This document shows, in pieces, positions 55,849-64,000 of a stretch of DNA of 64,000 bases. This DNA is from Stratiolaelaps scimitus (lineage: Eukaryota; Arthropoda; Arachnida; Mesostigmata; Laelapidae): assembly GCA_019614645.1 (NCBI GenBank), contig JABWDB010000001.1:15541501-15605500 (forward strand). Direction: 5' to 3'. The notes under the pieces were generated by a model, which saw nothing but the letters and a program-made list of their open reading frames with translations, did not search any database and was not told the origin of the DNA. Position 1 is the first letter of the stretch. Every line of letters begins with the position of its first letter. Both the position numbers and the translations under genes were made by a program.

Positions 55849-56484
55849 TTATCCAATGTACTTCAGTAAGCCGTTCGATACGATCTTCCTAAATGCAGTC
55901 GTCCCAGCCAATATCACCTGGTCGATCGATTGCGGAGCGACATTGTGTAAATGTTGTTGTATGCACGGTAAGGCGATTCGGATAAGTTGTAGCAGATCCT
56001 TCCTGTGATGGCAAATTTTGCGGTTGTCTCGCGTTCGCCCAAGACAATATAGGTGTGAAATAGAATTGTCAGCAAGGCGTAACGTCGCCAACTTTGATAC
56101 CATCTCATAGATCCGTGACGCGTTGCGAGCTATTGCTCGGGGAAGGTTACCGGAATCGTCAATGAAAGGTCCGTAGATTATCCGAAGATACAGACAAGCA
56201 AGATAAAATCCTCGAGGAACACACTCCAGCATATCAGCAATGCTTCCCCATTGGCTGTGGGTCGCAGTCACTACATGCAATCCGCATGCAGCCAAGCACG
56301 AAAGTCCTAGCTTAACAACGCTTTTTTTCATAGCTTGTGTTAGCTTAGTCGTCGATTTGCACGGATGAAATGGTCCATTCGGATCTTGCATATTGGGTTT
56401 TGATTTCCAAAAAGTTATCTTGTCTGAAGCAGGGACATTCGCACCGTATGCAATCACCACAATGAGGAGGGTTCGGTAACACAT
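55849..56484 (-). CDS. Secreted Cys-rich family, copy 7 (group B, inverted)
   Basis: 211 residues, intact, single exon. The signal peptide is four residues shorter than in its sisters (MCYRTLLIVVIAYGANVPA, cleavage before SDK). Mature part: ITFWKSKPNMQDPNGPFHPC, LAACGLHVVTATHSQWGS, ECVPRGFYLACLYLR, DDSGNLPRAIARNAS (glycosylation site), SHLYCLGRTRDNRKICHHRK, LPCIQQHLHNVAPQSIDQ and GLLKYIG. NRVP is changed to NVAP. Six core cysteines and the seventh, plus an extra one in GLSCLAAC. Closest to the 51 kb gene. It lies in an inverted unit, so it is transcribed toward that gene. Function unknown. Confidence 0.9.
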   Translation of the reverse strand: MCYRTLLIVVIAYGANVPASDKITFWKSKPNMQDPNGPFHPCKSTTKLTQAMKKSVVKLGLSCLAACGLHVVTATHSQWGSIADMLECVPRGFYLACLYLRIIYGPFIDDSGNLPRAIARNASRIYEMVSKLATLRLADNSISHLYCLGRTRDNRKICHHRKDLLQLIRIALPCIQQHLHNVAPQSIDQVILAGTTAFRKIVSNGLLKYIG

Positions 56485-56960
56485 AGCTCGTTTGGGATTA
56501 TACGTTTACAATTAACGACCTTAATAGAATCGTTGCGGGATTTGGTCGTCAGCTGGCCCTGAACTACCAATGTGGCAGAAATCAACGATGATTTAGGTCA
56601 GAATCATTTAGGTTTCAGTTCTTGGATCATACGGCTAATCAAGCAAACTGTTTGATGGGAGACTAAAATCATAACTAGCCTACGTGGTAATTAAGCATAT
56701 TTCCTTTCAATTTATGGAAGATACTTGGGGTGTCCTGTCAATCCCACAACACAAGGCGAGGATGTTCTGGTATCTTCGGAGCATCTAGAAGATATACTCC
56801 GTCCCGAATCCCATCATGTACTTAAGCGCGCAGGCGATCTTGGCGGTATGCATGTTGCATCTGCACAAGAATGCAGTCAATCTCATCATTGTGCAGGCGG
56901 CGTGGTTTGGACAACAGTCGTCGATTGACCGGCAAGATAAAAGTAATCTGATGTTAGTCA
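56485..56960 (-). promoter_or_regulatory. Conserved leader upstream of the 56 kb gene
   Basis: On the minus strand it aligns with 38640-39182. CTGCATTCTTGTGCAG|ATGCAACATG is kept (CAG at 56873-56871). The first acceptor-like TTTCAG of other leaders is not present (GTTATGTTATGCCGATC instead). Confidence 0.5.
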
Positions 56961-56999
56961 GGGTGTTCAATTCCTGTTGATCGGCATAACATAACATAA

Positions 57000-57900
57000 C
57001 TTGGGAGAATCAATTAACCAATCAGAATTGAATGGGTTAATTTCCTGTATTTGTCCATGTCGTATTTCGGAGCGATTTTATCACTGTTCGATAAATTGTG
57101 GATTTTTGCGGAACGGGAACGTGCTGAGTTGTATCTGTGTGTGAGTTCATATGAAATGTGAAATTATAACACCAGAATAACACAGAGAAAACCGAAGCAC
57201 GTGAGAAAGTAAACCGAATTAAGTAATAAGAATTTTGTTCAATTAGTAAATTAAATAGGAGTCGTGAGTCAAATGGATTGAAAATACTTCACAGAAAATG
57301 GCGAATGAAGGAGTATAACATGAAACAAAAATGACCAATGAAAATGGATAGAAATGTGTGTCAAACTTTGTGAAAGTTCATCGAACATGGGCTCAGTCTT
57401 CCAATATCGTAATTTTATATATTGGGTCAGTCAGACGGTCTGGTGATGAGTGCCTTGAAATGTTGCACAGGAGGGACCTATGTTTGCTCGTTCGCTGCTC
57501 TAAGCGGAGAATTTTTTATTTCGTTATCTATGGGTTCTTTGGATATAGTCAAGGTGACCCCGATAGGTCGTTGAAGTAATGCCCAAAGGTGGTTCCGAGG
57601 CATGCCACATGGCTCAGTATCTGGGAGTCAGCTCGAAAATATATAATATATATATATATATGTACTTGAGTTGTACAATCACGAAATGTAATCTAACGAC
57701 AGGAGCAAGGTTCACCTCATATTCCTGTATTAAAACAGGTGCCAGTGCGATATCCAGATTGGCGTTGTTTCGAGTGTTTCAAGTTAAATACGAAATAATT
57801 CTTTTGCTCATTGAGCCAGTTACGTTAGTCCGCTACGGAGAGTCTCTATGGAGACGAGCTGAATCAGGGTTGCAGATGTTTATCTGAGAGGTCCGGCCCG
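57000..57900. other. Intron-like DNA of the inverted unit
   Basis: About 57160-57360 resembles 38100-38290 reversed, and about 57540-57600 matches 50245-50325 reversed. TA run at about 57644-57662. Several frames are open but none recurs in the paralogous units. Confidence 0.4.
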
Positions 57901-58440
57901 AAAAATTACCCAAATATACTCCGAAATTTTGTCGAGCTTTATATTATTAGTACTAACAGTATCCATGATAGTAATGTTGTGTAACTATAAAAACGATGAA
58001 GAATTCGTGCGTATGTATACTTACAAAAATGCCATTATCCGTTGACTCTGAGGGACATACAGAAAGTGGGGATTCCAGGTCTGATTACGCGAGCACCTTG
58101 CAACAATCTAAATCGAATCCGACGATCTATTGTCGCCTCTGCCCATTATATATTCATTCATATTACCTGCCATTGTTTACAGAATTCCCTGTATATCAGC
58201 GATATCCCGTTGACTCAGGGTGTGTCTAACCTGTCATAGCTAGCACAATAGGTGTGTTTGCACATCTGCATTGGTCAAGGTTTGCTCTAGTCACCATAGA
58301 AAGTAAGAGATACCCTATTCTGGATTATGTCAGTCCCTAGTGGTACGATTATAGAAGAATAAATGCTGTAACGAAGATTTCTAGGTATCGTGGGAAGTTG
58401 TGCTTACTGAAAGATGACTGACTCGCACCACATCGTCGAT
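57900..58440 (-). promoter_or_regulatory. P block copy 5, putative promoter of the 56 kb gene
   Basis: Minus strand: TATATAATGGGCAG (about 58155-58140) in place of the TATA run, then a shortened exon-like stretch, then TTTTT|GTAAGTATAC with GT at 58024-58023. Upstream parts to 58440 match 37140-37460 and 49030-49400. The promoter role is inferred. Confidence 0.5.
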
Positions 58441-58547
58441 GCTATGGGTGCAACTAATAGCTCTCCTGAAGAAGGACGGCAATAGTCGTGTTGTCTTTGA
58501 GGAGGCTGCTTGTTAGAACCACATCCAGAAAGCTGCTAGCGAGACTA

Positions 58548-58606
58548 GCTCCATAGCTCTAATCCCGAGACTAGCTTCCGCAAAGCCTCGGGATTAGACC
58601 TATGGA
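58548..58606. repeat. Near-perfect hairpin, 21-base arms, 17-base loop
   Basis: Arms 58548-58568 and 58586-58606 are reverse complements with one mismatch (CTCCATAG(C/G)TCTAATCCCG). Confidence 0.9.
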
Positions 58607-58609
58607 GAT

Positions 58610-58945
58610 GTCGCCGAGGAAGGAGCTGCGTAAAGAGTTATACACACGACTACAAAATATAGACGCCGATCAGGCCTGCTTTGTGCTGATATTGGGCCGG
58701 TCAACTCTAAAAACGGAGTGTGTCTTACCCTTTTTTTTTCTTTTTTTTTTTTTAGAGGAGGAAATTTTCTTTAAACGCTCGGACATTACCAGAGACATTC
58801 CAATCTTCATGAAAGTGGGCCGATCCAGTGCAGGGTTGACGTAAATGACAAAACGCCTCTGCCTGCTAAAACCATCCTCTGCTGAGAGTGTATCTCTTCC
58901 CCAGAATCGGCACGCTTGGCATTACTTCGATCCCTGGGGAAGGTG
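58610..58945 (+). pseudogene. Retrotransposon-derived coding relic
   Basis: Plus strand: LYTRLQNIDADQACFVLI (Z-repeat type), a T-rich run at about 58731-58754, then EEEIFFKRSDITRDIPIFM, which matches the minus-strand R1-like relic at 32975-32860. A related stretch lies at 63065-63230. Confidence 0.5.
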
Positions 58946-59099
58946 TGTACCGCTCCGGCATTAATGTAATTAACGGCGACTAGAATTTACTCCCTATTTA
59001 GACTCATATTATTGTTATTATTATTAGTACTGTTATTATATTATGCTGTTTTAATGAAACTTTAAGGTGTGTCTTCCCCTAAAGTCTATTTGCTGTACA

Positions 59100-59720
59100 C
59101 GAAGGGGTCTTGCTTCCAGGGGTTGCTTTAGATTAGCGGGAACTGGCAAGGCTAAAGGTGTATTTCATGTCTGTAAGCGGGAACTGGTTGCAGGCTCCCT
59201 CGCCACAACTTAGGACGATGTCAAACAACGACCAACCTCACCTCTGTGAGCTGCATCAATGGTCATGATTTGTAGAACAAGCCACGTCAACAGCTGCTGT
59301 ATGCAAGCACAACAAAAGATAACTCCCAACGCACTCCGCAGCAAACAACGTAATTTATCGGGCCACGCGACCTGCCCAAGTTCAAGTCTGCCGGGATCCA
59401 CTGGGTGTGTCATCAGCTCTGGTCACGCCTGGCGTGCTGACACCCATCGGTATCTAAATACCGTCCCTAATTAGAGGTAGCCGAATAGAATTATGGTGGC
59501 AATAACAAATACTCATTATAAAACATGTGACAGCATTTATTGAAGACACAGACTACGGTGTAGAACACTGGGTCAATAAAGAACTTATCACCACTCATTT
59601 CTTAACAAGCACAGACACGATCGCTCATGCGTACTACGACGGTTGAAAAATAAAGCAAAGGTTGCCCCGACATGTGTTCGTAATTATACCTAAAGGTTCA
59701 GGTCCAAGATCTGTCATATA
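59100..59720 (+). repeat. Z repeat, copy in the inverted unit
   Basis: Plus-strand counterpart of 45540-44850, without the SINE. Translation gives GTGKAKGVFHVCKRELVAGS and QAQQKITPNALRSKQ with stops. It ends with AAAAATAAAGCAAAGGTTGC and CCCGACATG, repeated at 12020 and 44900 (reversed). Confidence 0.5.
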
Positions 59721-59724
59721 GGGT

Positions 59725-60266
59725 GCGAAATTTCCTACTCGACGTCTGTAGGGTAGTCTGCGATTGGTGACGGTATTCGAGATCGACGGGATATACGTAT
59801 ATTAGGTCTGAAGTCACGGTCCTTCAGCTGGTTGCCGCCTCGAACGTGACCGCTTCCACAAAGCGGAGAGCGTTTGCTTTATTCTCGCACCAAGGATACA
59901 ACTTTGGTACCAACATTTGAATGCGTGCCTACCCGTTGTATAACCCCGTCAGAACAATCGGAGCGTTATAATTATTGTAAATTGTGTCACAAGTCCAGTA
60001 AATTGAATTATTGAGCTGGAAATTGGGCAACACTAGTATAATATATCACAATATCTTCGCCTCAAGGATCGGTACTCGGGCGCTACAAATTCATACTTTT
60101 CACGAATTACCCGCTAATCAAGCTCTTGGCGAATGGCAACTGTGAAACGATGATAATATGCTGATTATATCTCGATGGGATTCTCCAATATCAAACGAAC
60201 TGCTTTGTTGCACACCGAAAAGGCTATCGAAATTCTCATTCGGCCTTGCTGTCAATACTAAAAGAC
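59725..60266. other. No supported gene
   Basis: A plus-strand run YADDNMLIISRWDSPISN can be read near 60145-60200 with a frameshift, suggesting a reverse transcriptase remnant, but the neighbouring motifs are absent. Confidence 0.3.
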
Positions 60267-60276
60267 GCATGTGACA

Positions 60277-60450
60277 TTTTTTTCTAAGAGGCTAGAGGTA
60301 AATCCTGCATGGACACCAGGCCTCACACTAAGGTATTTGCCTGGTAGTGTCAGACTTTTACTGACTAAACCCGGAACCGATTTTGACTTGGGGCATTGGC
60401 CGAGACTGTCCAAGTATTACTTCAGTTAGTGCCTTGCAGGGATCGGCAGC
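60277..60450 (-). repeat. SINE-like repeat with exact target-site duplication
   Basis: About 174 bases, A-tailed on the minus strand. GCATGTGACA is present at 60267-60276 and 60451-60460, extended by TTT on the right and merged with the T run on the left. The minus strand contains CGGTTCCGGGTTTAG, loosely like a tRNA-type B box, but no convincing A box. Confidence 0.8.
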
Positions 60451-60464
60451 GCATGTGACATTTG

Positions 60465-63400
60465 GTGGAACTCAACTTTTGTTGTCTCAGACTAACAAAT
60501 GCCTGGGAATTCATATCATGCGATATTGAAGTGACGGGCTCACTTGGCTGCTTACGCTCCTGAATGCTATGGAACTATGGCAGCACTGACGAGAATTACC
60601 GAGATTGGAGTCCGCGTGAGGGTCTCCAGGAACCGCAATTGTTACACGATGCTCGACGATGCACGAGTTCGTTGCGTTCTGGTTTACTTGGTGTTCCTTT
60701 AAGTGAGGACGCTGCATGACACCCACGATTAAAGAGGAAATCCTAGAAGGTGTATGAGCGGTTATCATTCCAAACACTCGAGAATATTTTCTTCAAAAAC
60801 TACTTTCTGAACACGACAATTGTTGCCCGTGCAGGGTCTGCCATTTCGCCTAATAGGCTACTCGCAGGTGTCGGTAATTCATTTATAGCATCCGTAAAAG
60901 AGTTACGATGATTCATTCCGTGTTGTCAGCACCCACTGATGTATAATTATCACATACTTACCCAATAGATACCATGTCTAGACACACTTGGAAATTTTTA
61001 CATCGTCGTTTATTTGAATGCATACACAAAGTCAGCCCCAGCACTAGGTGTTCCTAGCACATTTGAGTTACGTTCGTCACCGAACGAGGTTCGAAAGGAA
61101 GCTCGTTGTTGTTATGATGAACATGTCTCTAATTACGTGAATGACACGAGGAAGTCACATTGTTAGGCTGGATCGAAACGGCGGGCGGTGGCAGCGGCGT
61201 CGGCTCTAGCAGGCCCTTAGCACAGACCAAACGAATATGGCCGATGAGTCCAGTGGCCCTATTTCGGCCAACATTACGCCTTGATAGCGCATGTCCCTAT
61301 TAGCAATGTGGAATCTACCGACCACTGCTAGCTCGTCCTGACAACTCTGAACGCAGGTCGGCGGATGAGGACACTTTGGAAATCGTCGCTATACTTATTC
61401 GTTCGACGTCGGAATGAAGCTCCCGTCCCGTTCGGGCCTTATCTGGATCTCGTTGAGCGGATCGGGAAAAGGAGGGGAGGCTGAGGGGTTTCGGGCAGCT
61501 AAACTGGCGCTTCAACGCATCTCGGGAATACGGGACCGGCAGGGTGTTAGTTATGCGAATACAGAACGAGGCGACAGACGAGACCGACCCAAAGCAGCCA
61601 AGCTGAGCCGGCCAGGCGAGACTGTAAATGTCCTCTCACTCCTGTTAATCACATTAGGCCAATTTGGCTGCCGGCGGCGTTACGGGTGGTTCCACTGGTA
61701 GGGCCGGCGTGTCCATTACGGCCTTGCTAGAGATGCATCCCTGCACCCCTTTGTCTTCCACCCACACACAGACAGACAAATACACCCGCAAACACATACA
61801 CCCATCTATGTATGTTCCTATCTCGTTCGCTCTGAATGGCAAGCATTGCATTGGAAACGCGTCGATATGTGAGATCTACTCCGCCGCACATGCCAGAACC
61901 AGGTTATTGAAGTACTAATCAACGCTTCTACATACGCATGTGTGGTGTGGCAAATGGATCCCACGAATTAGCTGCTTGTCTTTTTTCTTAAATGGTTACT
62001 AGTATATTTGTGCCAAACTGTGATATTCTACAGTCGTCATGTCAGTCGTCGCTTTCTGTTAAGCAACACTCTGAGACAGGACAGGTCCATTTCAGAGGTC
62101 CAGTTCCAAACGGATTCTTTACCTATATAGGTGTCATTGGCACAAGAGAAATCAACTAACTGCTCTTATCTAGAACGACTTCTGCAAACGAGGGTTAGTA
62201 AAAGAGTGATGATCATGTGAATTTGAATCGTCAAACCCTTTGAGAAATCTGACTAACTTTAAAAGAACATACGGGATCACAGGCGATACGTCTGAACCCT
62301 TCCGGAAGCAGTTTCGGAGCAGTCTAGATGTAAGCTCGATGTTTTGTGCGATTTTACTATATTACCCGTGGCAGACAACTACTTACAAAACAAAACACAT
62401 ACCCACTACTATGAGTATCGTTTCATTCAATGAGTCGATGAGAACAGTCGATGGGAACCTGCAGCCTTTTTGGACTAGTTTAGTTACTATGCGGTTGGCA
62501 GGGTAAACTTGGAATTTCGTGCATGCCAATAATTTAAACAATAGTGTGTAAAGTGACATCAATTACAGATCGAAAGGCGTCCGCGTGCTTCGAAAGCCTT
62601 GGCATTCATGCAGGAGGACACTTTACCAAGTCGAAAAATAGCTCGAGCTATGTGTTTTCCTCTATGCAGTGATGTCTTGGGGGTCTCTCTCTTTGTCTAC
62701 TGGTCGGTCGCCGCTGGGCAACAAATTCTCATTTCAAAGATGCAGCTCGATCGCACCAACCGCACCTATTGTAGTTGTTGAACAGCGTTCCATTAACAAT
62801 GTAGTTCAGTGCATTAATGTTTATCTATCTCAATCGCAGATGGTGAATAGAAGATACATGTGCGTTGGTATGATGGTAGGCAGTGTATTCGTTCAGTACT
62901 CACCATAGTCTAAACTAAACTTTTTCCGGCTAACTCTCAGCCAACATTTCACATTTCACTCACCATAGTCTAGGTTACTTACACAGTTGTTCTTTGATAA
63001 CTTAGTAAAATCTCAAACTGGTAAAGTAACATTTTTCGTAACACCTGACACAACCGAGTTCGCATACTTTAATTTTTTTGAGGAAATTTTCTTTAAATAC
63101 ACGAATCTCTGCAAAAAGTGGGACGATCAAAATGCCTCTGTTTACTAAAACCATCTTCTGTTGAGTGTCTATCTCTACCCCGGATTTGGCATTACGTCCA
63201 TTGATATCCTGAGAGAGACCCCGGGGTGTTCGCATATTTGGAAGGCATCTATTGCCCATATTTATCCCATGTTCTACGGTCAGCATCGCAGCGGGGTGCA
63301 CGAATTCAGTAACATGCAGCGCGTAGAGAGACTCTGCTTCCAATTGAATCGACGGCGTTCCCCGGCAGATCTCAATGGCGTCCTTGGACCCCTGGCTTGA

Positions 63401-64000
63401 AAGGCGATGTCATCGTGGTGGAGTTGTAATCGGGGAAAAGCGAGCTTGAGTTGAGCAAGGAAAGACACTGTCAACGATCCTTAATGGGGCAGGGTGCACC
63501 GTGCTTCTCGATTCGGCCGCCGGAAAGGGGCGGAAGAAACGTGTGACAGCCGTCCTGACGTACAAGTACCGCCACCAGCAGCAGCGCCACGGACGGGTGC
63601 AATTCCTGATCCCGAGCGTAGCCCATGCGTCTCATCGTCGACCGACGACACGGTACGAGGGCAGGCGTTCTTCAACATCAACATCCTGTGCTGTCATGGC
63701 TCTCTGGTTCGCTTGCCCTTCTTGGTAGCGATGCGTCGCATTTGCTCTTCGGTGTGACAACATAGCAAGAAACGAGAGAGACGGCAAGACGAAGAGAGAG
63801 AGATACATGTGCAACCAACGCCTCTTCTGCCACGAACGAACGAACGACCCGAAAAGAACGGTTCAGGGGTCCTGTGGAAGGGAGTGAAGGATATGGCGGG
63901 CACATACTTGTATAGGGGCCTGTATCGTAGGCCAAACAAGCAGCCGCCGTCTGCCGGCTATGGCAGAGCGCTTGCCGGGGCCACCACCGCCGCTCATGAA
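60465..64000. other. No supported gene; unrelated, locally GC-rich DNA
   Basis: None of the unit repeats continue here except a TE relic at about 63065-63230 (like 58755-58940) and a GGCTAACTCTCAGCCAACAT stretch at about 62939-62958, also seen reversed at 14195-14215. 61140-61700 and 63480-64000 are richer in G and C. Overlapping frames of 60-95 codons on both strands show no recognisable motif. A host exon is possible but cannot be supported. Confidence 0.35.

Noticed and set aside
61414..61701. Plus-strand 95-codon frame in GC-rich DNA
   Set aside because: GC-rich sequence has few stops; composition is low-complexity and no domain is visible.
63481..63939. Overlapping frames on both strands at the window end
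   Set aside because: All are open because of GC content; none shows a conserved motif or start context.
1..64000. tRNA, rRNA and CRISPR arrays
   Set aside because: No cloverleaf, rRNA segment or regularly spaced repeat was seen. R1-like elements here are not in recognisable rDNA.

Overview
This is repeat-rich animal nuclear DNA. The evidence is the absence of operons or bacterial gene density, the many decayed non-LTR retrotransposons (R1-clade-like elements, APE-type elements with TTA-repeat tails, and elements ending in a restriction-like endonuclease), polyadenylation signals just after stop codons, and a family of intronless secreted-protein genes. R1-like elements point to an arthropod. 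The restriction-like-endonuclease elements resemble ones I know from ticks and some other invertebrates, so a tick or mite relative is possible, but I cannot name the species.

The main non-transposon content is a paralogous gene family that I do not recognise. Its proteins are about 211-219 residues, with a signal peptide, an FHPC motif, a WGS motif, a conserved ARN(A/G)S glycosylation site and six conserved cysteines. There are five intact genes: 10086-10742 (-), 28038-28688 (+), 39183-39842 (+), 51586-52233 (+) and 55849-56484 (-). One copy at 3502-4151 (+) is broken by a single-base frameshift, and one at about 33885-34207 (+) is decayed and has lost its N-terminal half. Group A (3.5, 28 and 34 kb) ends in NYMSG. 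Group B (39, 51.6 and 56 kb) shares MQDP(N/D)GPFHP. The copy at 10 kb is the most diverged.

The genes sit in segmentally duplicated units with a common order: a P block (AT-rich, TATA-like, ending in a GTAAGTATAC splice donor), an intron-like stretch, a conserved leader with an acceptor-like CAG, the single-exon coding region, and a 3' flank. Group B units also carry the same retrotransposon 3' end downstream and a Z repeat upstream, so blocks of several kilobases were copied twice in direct and once in inverted orientation. I infer a shared promoter and non-coding first exon for the family.

Region by region: 1-2.2 kb is a head-to-head P-block palindrome. 2.2-7.2 kb is the first group A unit. 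7.2-12.6 kb holds R1-like relics and the diverged gene. 12.6-17.9 kb is a nest of retrotransposons inserted in one another. 18.1-19.5 kb is a P block. 20-27 kb is a transposon cluster. 27-30 kb is the second group A gene and flank. 30-34.6 kb holds R1-like pieces and the decayed gene. 35-41 kb, 43-53 kb and 60-55 kb (reversed) are the three group B units, the middle one carrying a long open restriction-like-endonuclease retrotransposon. 60.5-64 kb is unrelated and has no supported gene.

Other notable signals are several near-perfect short inverted duplications absent from the paralogous copies, two 5'-inverted retrotransposon insertions, and a SINE-like repeat with clear target-site duplications.
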